A stretch of 64,000 nucleotides of DNA from assembly GCA_040901445.1 (NCBI GenBank), contig JBBDYQ010000009.1, positions 120,648 through 184,647 of the forward strand, in the 5' to 3' direction. Of the stretch, positions 54,168 through 62,289 are shown piece after piece (position 1 is the first letter of the stretch; each line of letters begins with the position of its first letter). Under the pieces are notes generated by a model, which saw only the letters and a list, made by a program, of their open reading frames with translations, had not been told where the DNA came from and did no database searches. Origin of the DNA: Thermoleophilaceae bacterium. Its GTDB lineage: Bacteria; Actinomycetota; Thermoleophilia; Solirubrobacterales; Thermoleophilaceae. The translations under genes and the position numbers were made by a program.

Positions 54168-55681
54168 GCCCGCCCGCCGGACCCGGCGCGCCGCCCGTGC
54201 CGCGCGTCTGCCTCGTGATCCTCGACGGCTGGGGGCTCGCCCCGCCGAGCCCGGGCAACGCCGTCGAGCTGGCGAGCACGCCGGTCTTCGACGAGCTCTG
54301 GGCGGCCCATCCGCACACCCGGCTCAGCGCGTGCGGCCGCGCCGTGGGCCTGCCCGACGGCCAGATGGGCAACTCCGAGGTAGGCCATCTCAACCTCGGG
54401 GCGGGGGCGGTGGTGCGCCAGGACCTCACCCGCATTGACGACGCCGTGGCCGACGGCTCGTTCGCCCGCAACGAGGTGCTGCGCGCGGCCTGCGCGCAGG
54501 CCCGCGACTCCGGCCGGCTGCACCTGCTCGGCCTGGTCTCGGACGGCGGCGTGCACGCGAGCGTGGACCACCTGACGGCGTGCATCGAGCTCGCCCACGC
54601 CGAGGGCGTGCCCGACATCGTGCTGCACGCCTTCACCGACGGGCGCGACACGCTGCCCACCTCGGGCGCAGGGCACCTCGCCGGCATCGAGCGGGTGCTG
54701 GCGGCCAACGGCGGCCGCGTGGGCACGGTCAGCGGCCGCTACTTCGCCATGGACCGCGACCGGCGCACCGACCGCACCCAGCTCGCCTACGACGCGCTCG
54801 TGGCGGGCGAGGCCTCACCGCCGGCCGCGTCCGGCGGTGAGGCCGCGGTGCGCGCCGCCTACGAGCGCGGGGAGACCGACGAGTTCATCCAGCCCACGCT
54901 GGTCGGCGAGGAGACCCGCATCCGCCCGGGGGACGCCGTCCTCTTCTTCAACTTCCGTCCCGACCGCGCCCGCCAGCTCACCGAGAAGCTGGCCGCGGAG
55001 GCGTCGGTCCGCCTCACCACCCTCACCGACTACCGCGAGGACTGGACCCACCCCGTCGCGTTCCCGCCCGAGCGGCCGGCGGTCACCCTGGCGAGCCTGC
55101 TCGCCGGCCGCGGCGTCGCGCAGCTGCACGTGGCCGAGACCGAGAAGTACGCCCACGTGACGTACTTCTTCAACGGTGGGGAGGAGGAGCCCTACGCCGG
55201 CGAGGAGCGCTGCCTCGTGGACTCCCCCCGCGACGTGCCCACCTACGATCACAAGCCCGAGATGAGCGCCCGCGCCGCCGCCGGCGCGTTCAGCAAGCGC
55301 TGGCGCTCGGGCGACTACGGCTTCGCGATCATCAACTTCGCCAACCCCGACATGGTGGGCCACACCGGCGTGATCCCCGCGGCCGTGGCAGCGATCGAGA
55401 CCGTTGACGAGTGCCTCGCCGAGGTGGTGCCCGCCGTGCACGAGTCGGGCGGCGCATGCGTGATCACCGCCGACCACGGCAACGCCGACCACATGCTCGA
55501 GCCCGACGGCAGCCCCAACACCGCGCACTCGCTCAACCCGGTTCCGCTGATCGTGACCGCGGACGTGGCCGGCCTGCGCGACGGCGGCATCCTCGCCGAC
55601 GTCAGCCCCACGGTCCTGGAGCTGCTCGGCCAGGAGCAGCCGCCGGAGATGACGGGCGCATCGCTGCTGGTCGTCGGCTGA
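54164..55681 (+). CDS. gpmI: 2,3-bisphosphoglycerate-independent phosphoglycerate mutase (505 aa)
   Basis: Mn-dependent conversion of 3- to 2-phosphoglycerate. LVILDGWG at the start, catalytic Ser in MGNSEVGHLNLG, then DGRDTLP, FFNFRPDRARQL and TADHGNADHM with metal ligands. A short insertion GEASPPAASGGEA is encoded by a 14-base perfect inverted repeat. GTG at 54164. tgt follows by seven bases. Confidence 0.96.
   Translation: MSPPAGPGAPPVPRVCLVILDGWGLAPPSPGNAVELASTPVFDELWAAHPHTRLSACGRAVGLPDGQMGNSEVGHLNLGAGAVVRQDLTRIDDAVADGSFARNEVLRAACAQARDSGRLHLLGLVSDGGVHASVDHLTACIELAHAEGVPDIVLHAFTDGRDTLPTSGAGHLAGIERVLAANGGRVGTVSGRYFAMDRDRRTDRTQLAYDALVAGEASPPAASGGEAAVRAAYERGETDEFIQPTLVGEETRIRPGDAVLFFNFRPDRARQLTEKLAAEASVRLTTLTDYREDWTHPVAFPPERPAVTLASLLAGRGVAQLHVAETEKYAHVTYFFNGGEEEPYAGEERCLVDSPRDVPTYDHKPEMSARAAAGAFSKRWRSGDYGFAIINFANPDMVGHTGVIPAAVAAIETVDECLAEVVPAVHESGGACVITADHGNADHMLEPDGSPNTAHSLNPVPLIVTADVAGLRDGGILADVSPTVLELLGQEQPPEMTGASLLVVG
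54811..54844 (+). repeat. Perfect hairpin inside gpmI
   Basis: GGCCTCACCGCCGG and CCGGCGGTGAGGCC pair perfectly around CCGCGT, entirely within the reading frame. It could slow ribosomes or end transcripts before tgt, or be a small recent insertion; neither is shown. Confidence 0.6.
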
Positions 55682-55688
55682 GGGCCGC

Positions 55689-56885
55689 GTGACCACGCAG
55701 CACTTCACGATCGACGCCCGCGACGGCGCGGCGCGCACCGGCGTCCTCCACACCGCCCATGGTGAAGTCCACACGCCCGCGTTCGTGCCGCTGGCGTCAA
55801 CGGGCACCGTCAAGTCGCTCCACGCGGCCGAGGTGGCCGGGCTCGGCTTCGAGATGGTGCTGGGCAACACCTTCCACCTCTTCATCCAGCCCGGAGAGGA
55901 CCACATCCGGCAGATGGGCGGCCTGCACGAGTTCATGGCCTGGCGGCGGCCGATCATCACCGACTCCGGCGGCTTCCAGGTGTTCTCGATGGGACACGGC
56001 TCGGTGGCGGACGAGGTCAAGGGCCGCCGCGACCGCGGCGAGAAGCGGATGATCCTCTCGATCGAGGAGGAGGGCGTGCGCTTCCGCTCCTACCTGGACG
56101 GGTCCGAGCGCTTCATGGGCCCGGAGACCTCGATGGAGGCGCAGGCAAAGCTCGGCTCCGACGTCGCCCTGGCCTTCGACGAGTGCACCCCGTTCCACGT
56201 GGATCGCGACTACACGGCTCGCTCCACCCAGCGCACGCACCGCTGGCTGGACCGTTGCGTGGCATGGCAGCGGGAGCACGCGCCCCAGGGCCAGCTCGTC
56301 TTCGGCATCGTCCAGGGCGGCGTGTACGAGGACCTGCGGCGAGAGTCGGCCGCCCACATTGCCGCCGCCGGCGTGGACGGGGTGGCGATCGGCGGCTCGC
56401 TCGGACAGGAGAAGGCGCAGATGCGGGAGGTCGTGAGCTGGGCGGTCGAGGGCATCGGCGACGAGGCACTCCCGCGCCACCTGCTGGGCATCGGCGACGT
56501 CGACGACATCATGGCCGCCGTCGCGGCGGGCGTGGACAGCTTCGACTGCGCCACGCCCACCCGCCTGGCGCGCCACGGCACCGCGCTCGTGCCCGATCCC
56601 GGCGCGCGCTGGCGGCTGGACCTCGCCAAGGGAGCCTGGCGCGACAGCCGTGATCCGATCGCCGCCGGCTGCCCGTGCCCCGCCTGCCGCGAGCACACCA
56701 GGGGCTACCTGCACTACCTGCTGCGCGCCGGGGAGCTCACGGGAAAGCGGCTGCTCACGCTCCACAACCTCACGTTCATGGCACTGCTGATGCAGGGCGT
56801 CCGCGGGGCGGTGGCCCGAGGCGGCCTCGCGGGCTACGCGGCAGAGGCCCTCGCGGGCAGGGCCCCCTACGATTCGGGTTCGTGA
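55689..56885 (+). CDS. tgt: tRNA-guanine transglycosylase (398 aa)
   Basis: Exchanges G34 of certain tRNAs for preQ1, toward queuosine. General-acid Asp in ITDSGGFQVFSM, substrate loop GIVQGGVYEDLR, nucleophile Asp in GVDSFDCATPTR, zinc site CPCPACREHTRGY with a later His in LLTLHNL. The chain is complete. GTG at 55689 follows gpmI closely, linking RNA modification to the glycolytic operon by position only. Confidence 0.96.
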   Translation: MTTQHFTIDARDGAARTGVLHTAHGEVHTPAFVPLASTGTVKSLHAAEVAGLGFEMVLGNTFHLFIQPGEDHIRQMGGLHEFMAWRRPIITDSGGFQVFSMGHGSVADEVKGRRDRGEKRMILSIEEEGVRFRSYLDGSERFMGPETSMEAQAKLGSDVALAFDECTPFHVDRDYTARSTQRTHRWLDRCVAWQREHAPQGQLVFGIVQGGVYEDLRRESAAHIAAAGVDGVAIGGSLGQEKAQMREVVSWAVEGIGDEALPRHLLGIGDVDDIMAAVAAGVDSFDCATPTRLARHGTALVPDPGARWRLDLAKGAWRDSRDPIAAGCPCPACREHTRGYLHYLLRAGELTGKRLLTLHNLTFMALLMQGVRGAVARGGLAGYAAEALAGRAPYDSGS

Positions 56886-56928
56886 GCCCCCGACACGAGA
56901 GCTCGCCGGAGCTGCCGGGCAGATCTCG

Positions 56929-57558
56929 GTGAAGGAGGGGCTGCGCCGGCCCGGCGTGCTGGTCGCGCTCGTCCTCGTCGGGGCGTTCGTGGCGCTGCTC
57001 GCCTACGGCATCGGCGCCACCGGCGTGGACGACGACATCGACGTCCGGCTCGGCCGCGGCGAGACCCCGGCGGCGCCCGGCTTCGAGCTGCCCGTCCTGG
57101 CGCCCACCGGGGTCCCCGCGGAGCTGGAGCCGGCATTCGCAGATGGCAGCCTGGCGCTCGGCGAGCTGCGCGGCACTCCGGTCGTGCTCAACTTCTGGGC
57201 CTCCTGGTGCCCGCCGTGCCGCACCGAGGCGCCGCTGCTGGAGGAGACCTGGCGCGACAACCGCGACGACGTGCTCTTCCTCGGCCTGAACATGCAGGAC
57301 CTCACCGGCGAGGCACGCGAGTTCCTCGACGAGGTCGGCAACAGCTATCCGCACGTGCGCGACGACGACGACGGCGTGGCCAGGGACTGGGGGGCCACCG
57401 GGCTGCCCGAGACCTTCTTCATCACCCCCGACGGCCGCATCGTCGGGCACGTCATCGGCGCGGTGGATGCGGACCAGCTCGAGGAGGGGATCGCCGCGGC
57501 GACCGCGGGCCGCGTGTCCGGCGCCGAGCAGGGCGGGGAGCGGCGCGAGATCCGCTAG
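56929..57558 (+). CDS. Membrane-anchored thioredoxin-like protein, TlpA/ResA type (209 aa)
   Basis: Extracytoplasmic thiol-disulfide protein. Membrane anchor GVLVALVLVGAFVALLAYGIG, then a thioredoxin fold with active site NFWASWCPPCRTEAPLLE (CPPC) and cis-Pro region GATGLPETFFITPDGRI. It may reduce apo-cytochromes or other envelope proteins. GTG at 56929. Its stop overlaps the convergent BldC-like gene by four bases. Confidence 0.92.
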   Translation: MKEGLRRPGVLVALVLVGAFVALLAYGIGATGVDDDIDVRLGRGETPAAPGFELPVLAPTGVPAELEPAFADGSLALGELRGTPVVLNFWASWCPPCRTEAPLLEETWRDNRDDVLFLGLNMQDLTGEAREFLDEVGNSYPHVRDDDDGVARDWGATGLPETFFITPDGRIVGHVIGAVDADQLEEGIAAATAGRVSGAEQGGERREIR

Positions 57559-57752
57559 GGGTGCTCGCGCAGCGAGTCGATGAAGAACTCGAGGTCCTCC
57601 ACCCGGTAGCGGCGCTGTCCGCCGGGTGTGCGGTAGACCGTGAGCTTGCCCTGGTCGGACCAGACCCGCAGCGATGCCGCGCTGACCCCTAGGAACTCGG
57701 CGGCCTGGCCCACGTTGAGCAGCGTCGGTGAACGATCCACAGCCTTGGGCAT
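57555..57752 (-). CDS. BldC-like small MerR-type DNA-binding protein (65 aa)
   Basis: Single winged helix-turn-helix: LLNVGQAAEFLGVSAASLRVWSDQGKL then RTPGGQRRYRVEDLEFF. Size and wing match the BldC/excisionase branch of MerR, which lacks an effector domain. BldC controls development in Streptomyces. ATG at 57752 is six bases after TATACA. An inverted repeat lies just upstream, and a terminal overlap with tlpA is noted. Confidence 0.85.
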   Translation of the reverse strand: MPKAVDRSPTLLNVGQAAEFLGVSAASLRVWSDQGKLTVYRTPGGQRRYRVEDLEFFIDSLREHP

Positions 57753-57765
57753 GTTCGCTGTATAT

Positions 57766-57788
57766 CGCGGGCCTGAGCGCGGCCCGCG
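57766..57788. terminator. Hairpin between the kinase and the BldC-like gene
   Basis: CGCGGGCC and GGCCCGCG pair perfectly around seven bases, downstream of the kinase stop (57806) and just before the BldC-like -10. It could terminate the kinase operon or, less likely, be an operator. Confidence 0.5.
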
Positions 57789-57805
57789 GACGCTCGACGG
57801 ATGTT

Positions 57806-58996
57806 CTAGCTGCCGGAGTTCTGCTCGATGAGGCTGCGCAGGCCGTCGAGCTGGTCGCGGATCTGGCCCTCGTCCACCGGGGAGATGTCGCCGCCGCCGC
57901 CGGAGGAGGCGATGGCGAACGCGACAGCGGCGCCCGCGGCGAGCAGCGCCAGCAGGATGGCGAAGTTGCCCATGCGCCGGCGGCGGCGGGCGCGTGCCGC
58001 GGCGGCGTCGCGCCGGCGGGCGGGCTCGGCGCGGCGCGGGACGGGCGGAGCCGGGGTGGGTGCCGGAGGCATGGCCCGTGTGCCCGACGTGCCGGAGGCC
58101 AGCGCCTGGGTGGCGGCCGTCCGGTCGCCGTCGTCCTCTCCGAGGGCGCGCGTGGCCTCGGTGAGCTCGCCGCGGGCGCCGGCCGCGACCGCCTCCGCGA
58201 ATGCCACGGCGTTGCCATAGCGAGACGCGGGGTCCGATTCGAGCGCCACCCGGATCGCGCGGTCCAGCTCGTCGGGCACCTCCGGCCGGATCGACGCGAT
58301 CGGCTCCACCCGGTCCTGCTGCTGCTTGAGCGCCAGCTCTGTGAGCGAGCCGTACTCGTGCGGGAGCTGGCCTGTGAGGAACTGGTAGGCGCACACGCCG
58401 AGCGAGTAGATGTCCGAGACGGGCCCCGCCTCCTCGCCGTGAGCCTGCTCGGGGGAGAGATAGGCCGCGGTGCCGAGCACCGAGCCCACCTGCGTGATGC
58501 GGGTCTGCTCCGCGGCCTTGGCGATGCCGAAGTCGGCCAGCTTCGTGGCTCCGCTCTCCTCTACCACGAGCAGGTTGCCCGGCTTGACGTCGCGGTGGAT
58601 GACGCCGGCGCGGTGTGCGTACTCCAGCCCGTGGCAGGCGTCGCGCACGATGCGGGCGGCCTGCTGCACCTCGAGCTGGCGGTGCTCGCGCAGCAGCACG
58701 GCGCAGGAAGGGCCCTCGACGTACTCCATGACGATGAAGTGGCGTCCCGACTCGGCGTCCTCGCCGGAGTCGAAGACCTGCACGACGTTGGGGTGCTGCA
58801 GCCGGGCGGCGGCCAGCGCCTCGCGCCGGAAGCGGGCCACGAACGCCTCGTCCTCGGCCAGGTGCTCGGCCAGCAGCTTGACGGCCACCTGCCGCTCGAG
58901 CACGGTGTCCATGGCGAGGAAGACCGTGGACATCCCGCCCGCGCCCAGCCGGCTGTCGATCCGGTAGCGGCCGGAGATCTCGCTCGGCGGGTTCAT
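57806..58996 (-). CDS. Hanks-type Ser/Thr protein kinase with one membrane helix (396 aa)
   Basis: Cytoplasmic kinase domain (about 9-265): Gly-loop LGAGGMSTVF, Lys in VAVKLL, catalytic HRDVKPGN, DFGIAK, and SPEQAHG. Then a Pro/Arg/Ala-rich linker and a helix FAILLALLAAGAAVAFAIA. Unlike PknB-type kinases the outer tail is only about 35 residues and has no PASTA repeats. ATG at 58996 overlaps the lipoprotein stop (ATGA), so the two are coupled. Confidence 0.95.
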   Translation of the reverse strand: MNPPSEISGRYRIDSRLGAGGMSTVFLAMDTVLERQVAVKLLAEHLAEDEAFVARFRREALAAARLQHPNVVQVFDSGEDAESGRHFIVMEYVEGPSCAVLLREHRQLEVQQAARIVRDACHGLEYAHRAGVIHRDVKPGNLLVVEESGATKLADFGIAKAAEQTRITQVGSVLGTAAYLSPEQAHGEEAGPVSDIYSLGVCAYQFLTGQLPHEYGSLTELALKQQQDRVEPIASIRPEVPDELDRAIRVALESDPASRYGNAVAFAEAVAAGARGELTEATRALGEDDGDRTAATQALASGTSGTRAMPPAPTPAPPVPRRAEPARRRDAAAARARRRRRMGNFAILLALLAAGAAVAFAIASSGGGGDISPVDEGQIRDQLDGLRSLIEQNSGS

Positions 58997-59538
58997 CGCG
59001 TGCCCCTCGCGCCGCCGTCCGCCCCGGGAGCCGGGGCGCCGCCGTCCTCGTCCGGCGTCGGCAGCGGCGGCTCGCCCTCGTCGGGCGGTGGGGTCGTCTC
59101 GGTGGGCGGCGGCTCGGTCTCGGTGGGCTGCGTCTCCGTCGGGGTCGTGTCGGTGGGCGGCGGCGGCTCCTCCTCGGTGGGCTGGGTCTCCGGCGGGGCC
59201 GTGTCGGTGGGCGTGGTCTCCGTGTCGGTGGGCTCCTCGTCCTCCCCGCACTGGTCCTCGATCAGCTCGAGCAGGCGGTCGGCGCTGTCCTCCAGCGCGC
59301 TGCGCAGGTCCGCGTCCACGGTGTCGGGGAGCGCGTCGACCTTCGGCTGCAGGTCCCGCCTGACCTTCGACTCGGCTCCCCCGCATGCGCCGGACTCCAC
59401 GTTGCCCTCGATCAGGTCCAGAACGGTGATCAGTTCCCTGGCGTCCCCGGCCGGAATGGGCTCGCCCTCCTCATCGCCGCCGCAGCCGGTGGCCAGGGCC
59501 AGCGCGAGCGCCGCGAATGTGGCCGCGATCCGCCTCAC
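58993..59538 (-). CDS. Lipoprotein with Pro/Thr/Glu-rich tail (181 aa)
   Basis: Type II signal peptide MRRIAATFAALALALATGC (lipobox LATGC). A helical domain with two Cys (SGACGGAES, EDQCGEDEE) is followed by a repetitive PTETQPTETEPPPTETTPP-type tail, probably a wall-spanning or sugar-modified stretch. Its stop overlaps the kinase start, suggesting it is the kinase's sensor or target. No family recognised. Confidence 0.75.
   Translation of the reverse strand: MRRIAATFAALALALATGCGGDEEGEPIPAGDARELITVLDLIEGNVESGACGGAESKVRRDLQPKVDALPDTVDADLRSALEDSADRLLELIEDQCGEDEEPTDTETTPTDTAPPETQPTEEEPPPPTDTTPTETQPTETEPPPTETTPPPDEGEPPLPTPDEDGGAPAPGADGGARGTR
59085..59240 (-). repeat. Degenerate tandem repeat encoding the lipoprotein tail
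   Basis: Copies of CTCGGTGGGCGGCGGCTC-like units recur about every 18-30 bases on the plus strand, translating to the Pro/Thr/Glu tail. Repeat number could vary between strains. Confidence 0.55.
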
Positions 59539-60314
59539 TGCCCGTAGTACAGCCGCTCGGCCAGCGCGTCGGGCAGGCCGGCCTGCCGGATCGCCTGTGC
59601 GGCCTCGTCGATGGGGTACTCCACACGGCGCCAGCTGGCCGTCCAGCTCTCGGTGTCAAGCAGCATCCAGGCCGCCCGCGGGTCGCCGTCGCGCGGCTGG
59701 CCCACGCTGCCGGGGTTCACGATCCACTCTCCCTCCGAGAGGTCGTACTCCGTGCCGCCGGGGGCCAGCTCGCCGGAGGCCGACGTGCCCTCCTTGCGCC
59801 AGAAGTAGAGCGCCACATGCGAATGGCCGACCGCGCCCACGCGCGGTCCCATCGCGTCCATGCAGAGGTCGGCGAGCAGGGCGGAGAGCACGTACTCCCA
59901 CACCGGGTCGCGCGGGCTGGCGTGGTAGAGGCCGAGCGCCCGCGCGGTGTCGGCCGGCTCGAGCTTGCCGAGCCAGTCGCGCGTCTCCTGGGACACGTTC
60001 TCGCCGGTCCACTTGGCCGCCACCGCGGCGTTCATGGAGAAGTCGGAGATGTCGAGCTTGTCGATCACGACAAGGTCGTGGTTGCCGATCAGGCAGATGT
60101 CACAGGACTCGCGCGCCAGGGTCACGCAATCATCCGGTTGGGCTCCGTACCCGATCAGGTCGCCCAGGCACCAGATCTCGTCCACGCCCGTCTCGCGCAC
60201 GTCCGCGAGCACGCTCTTGAAGGCCGGCAGGTTGCCGTGGACGTCGGAGATCAGGGCGAGGCGGCGCGGCCCGCCCGTGCGCGTCTCTAGGGTGTCTTCG
60301 GAATGCTCCGTCAT
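59535..60314 (-). CDS. Calcineurin-like metallophosphoesterase (259 aa)
   Basis: Dinuclear metal phosphoesterase. All motifs are present: SDVHGN, LGDLIGYGAQP, GNHDLV and GHSHVALYF. It is of the YfcE/cyclic-phosphodiester type; the substrate is unknown. The stop overlaps the lipoprotein start, making a three-gene operon with the kinase. Its start overlaps the divergent M48 gene by 12 bases. Confidence 0.92.
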   Translation of the reverse strand: MTEHSEDTLETRTGGPRRLALISDVHGNLPAFKSVLADVRETGVDEIWCLGDLIGYGAQPDDCVTLARESCDICLIGNHDLVVIDKLDISDFSMNAAVAAKWTGENVSQETRDWLGKLEPADTARALGLYHASPRDPVWEYVLSALLADLCMDAMGPRVGAVGHSHVALYFWRKEGTSASGELAPGGTEYDLSEGEWIVNPGSVGQPRDGDPRAAWMLLDTESWTASWRRVEYPIDEAAQAIRQAGLPDALAERLYYGQ

Positions 60315-61568
60315 CGCTCTGGGGTGCCGCTCGCGGTGGCCGCGGCGATCGTCGCCGCCGGCGCCGCGACGATCCTGCTGCGCCCGCGAAGCGGTCTGAT
60401 CGACCCTCAGGCCGTCGAGGCGTCAGCCTACTTCACGGCCGATCAGATCGAACGCGCGCAGGCCTTCCGCGGCCCTCAGCGCGCGCTCGGGCTGGTGGAG
60501 CTGGGGCTCTCCACGGCGGCGCTCGCGCTTCTGGCTCTGCGGCCGCCCCGCGTGGTGCGGCGCGCGCTGGAGCGGGCGTCGCGGCGCCCGTACCTCGGCG
60601 GCGCGGCGGCCGGAGCCGCGCTGGCGGCGGGCGTGGCCGTGCTCGTGCTGCCCATCGACGCCGTGCAGCACGACAGGGCGGTGGACGTCGGCCTCTCCAC
60701 CCAGGACTGGAGCCCGTGGCTGGTGGACCTCGCCAAGTCCACCGGCATCGGCGCGTTGTTCGCGGGCCTGATCACGGCCGGCGCGCTGGTGCTCATCCGG
60801 CGCTTTCCGCGGCACTGGTGGCTGCCGGGCTCGGCGGGCGTGGCGTTGATCGCCGCGCTCTACATCTACGTCGCGCCGGTGGCGCTCGACCCGCTGTTCA
60901 ACGACTTCGAGCCGCTGCCGCGGGGGGAGCTGCGCTCGGACGTGATGGCGCTGGCGGAGCGCGCCGGGGTGGACGTGGGGGAGGTGTACCGGATCGACGC
61001 CAGCCGGCGGACCACCGGGGCCAACGCCTACGTCGGCGGGCTTGGGCACACCAAGCGCGTGGTGCTCTACGACAACCTGATCGAGGAGTTCCCGCCCGAG
61101 CAGGTGCGCGTCGTCGTCGCCCACGAGCTCGCGCACGTCGAGAACCGGGACCTGCTGCGGGGCCTGGCGTGGATCGCGATCGTGGCCCCCTTCGGGGTCC
61201 TCCTCATCAAGCGCCTGACCGACCGCTGGGCGCCGCGCGAGGCCCGTGGCGCGGGTGCGTCGGCGCTCACCGTGCCGGCGCTCACGCTGGCGTTCGTGCT
61301 CGTGTCCTTCGCCGCCGGCTCCGCGGGCAACGTGCTCTCCCGCGACGTGGAGGCGGCCGCCGACGTCTTTGCGCTGCGGCTGACGGGCGACCCGGCGGCA
61401 TTCGTCGGCTTCGAGCGCCGCATCACGGTCACGAACGTCTCCGAGCCGGACCCGCCGGCCTTCTTCCACAGGCTGTTCTCCACCCACCCCACCACGGTGG
61501 AGCGGATCGGGATCGGCCTCAGCGCCGCTCGTCGTCAGGGGGAGGAGGGAACTCCGGGAGGTCCCTGA
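60303..61568 (+). CDS. M48-family zinc metallopeptidase (421 aa)
   Basis: Membrane-bound protease of the Ste24/HtpX type. N-terminal helices (about 5-25, 60-80, 95-117, 140-180), then the zinc site VVAHELAHVENRDLLRG and downstream EAAADVFALRL ligand Glu. ATG at 60303 overlaps the phosphoesterase start on the other strand; GTG at 60324 is an alternative. Its end overlaps DUF3467 by 50 bases. Probably membrane quality control. Confidence 0.92.
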   Translation: MLRHRSGVPLAVAAAIVAAGAATILLRPRSGLIDPQAVEASAYFTADQIERAQAFRGPQRALGLVELGLSTAALALLALRPPRVVRRALERASRRPYLGGAAAGAALAAGVAVLVLPIDAVQHDRAVDVGLSTQDWSPWLVDLAKSTGIGALFAGLITAGALVLIRRFPRHWWLPGSAGVALIAALYIYVAPVALDPLFNDFEPLPRGELRSDVMALAERAGVDVGEVYRIDASRRTTGANAYVGGLGHTKRVVLYDNLIEEFPPEQVRVVVAHELAHVENRDLLRGLAWIAIVAPFGVLLIKRLTDRWAPREARGAGASALTVPALTLAFVLVSFAAGSAGNVLSRDVEAAADVFALRLTGDPAAFVGFERRITVTNVSEPDPPAFFHRLFSTHPTTVERIGIGLSAARRQGEEGTPGGP

Positions 61569-61836
61569 TGCCCTCGCGGGTGGCCCACTTCGAGTAGTTG
61601 TCCTGCATCGCCTCGATCAGCTCGCGCATGAAGCGGGCGGAGAGGCTCACCCTGGTGACGACGACGCCGGGCAGCTCGTCCTCGTCGATCTCGTGGTCCA
61701 CGCGGGCGAACGTGATCGTGAACTCGTAGTCGGAGTGGCTGACGTTCGCGAAGTTGGAGTAGTGCCCGGCCATCGTCTCCGGGTCCCAGTGCAGGTTGAT
61801 GTGCCGCTCGCGCGGTTCCTCCTGGTCGTCCGCCAT
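61519..61836 (-). CDS. DUF3467 protein (105 aa)
   Basis: Small protein with the family core HYSNFANVSHSDYEFTITFARV and LSARFMRELIEAMQDNYSKW. Function unknown; widespread and short. ATG at 61836 is divergent from rlmH, with an overlapping -10 region at 61842. It overlaps the M48 gene convergently. Confidence 0.85.
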   Translation of the reverse strand: MADDQEEPRERHINLHWDPETMAGHYSNFANVSHSDYEFTITFARVDHEIDEDELPGVVVTRVSLSARFMRELIEAMQDNYSKWATREGIRDLPEFPPPPDDERR

Positions 61837-61841
61837 GGGGC

Positions 61842-61849
61842 TAGTATCG
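61842..61849. promoter_or_regulatory. Overlapping divergent -10 boxes (TAGTAT plus, GATACT minus)
   Basis: TAGTAT (61842-61847) ends eight bases before the rlmH GTG; on the minus strand GATACT (61844-61849) lies seven bases before the DUF3467 ATG. Confidence 0.45.
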
Positions 61850-61855
61850 CATCGG

Positions 61856-62263
61856 GTGCGCACCATCGTCCTCGCCGTGGGCCGCCTGCGCCCCCCGTTC
61901 GCCGACGACGTCCAGCACTACCAGAAGCTGCTCGCGCGGCACGCGCGGCTCGAGCTGGTGGAGGTGCGCGAGGACGAGAAGGTTCAGGGTCGCATCCCCG
62001 AGCGCGCCTTCCTCTGCCTGCTCGACTCGGGCGGGAGGACGTTCGACTCGATGGCCTTCAGCCGCTTCCTCGAGGAGCGCCGCCAGTCGGGGATGGACCT
62101 CTGCTTCGTGGTGGGCGGCCCGCGCGGCACCCACCTCGACGAGTGCGACATGCGGCTGTCGTTCGGTCCGCTGACGCTGCCTCATCAGCTCGCGCGCGTG
62201 GTGCTGCTCGAGCAGCTCTACCGGGCGAACAAGATCATCGCGGGCGAGCCGTACCACTACTGA
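61856..62263 (+). CDS. rlmH: RlmH-type 23S rRNA pseudouridine-N3 methyltransferase (135 aa)
   Basis: SPOUT methyltransferase that methylates pseudouridine in 23S rRNA helix 69. SAM-binding knot FVVGGPRGTHLD and the C-terminal LTLPHQLARVVLLEQLYRANKIIAGEPYHY match the family closely. GTG at 61856 follows TAGTAT; the full length is about 135 residues, slightly short of the E. coli enzyme (155). Confidence 0.9.
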   Translation: MRTIVLAVGRLRPPFADDVQHYQKLLARHARLELVEVREDEKVQGRIPERAFLCLLDSGGRTFDSMAFSRFLEERRQSGMDLCFVVGGPRGTHLDECDMRLSFGPLTLPHQLARVVLLEQLYRANKIIAGEPYHY

Positions 62264-62289
62264 TCCGGCCGCTAGCCTCCGTGGCCGCC

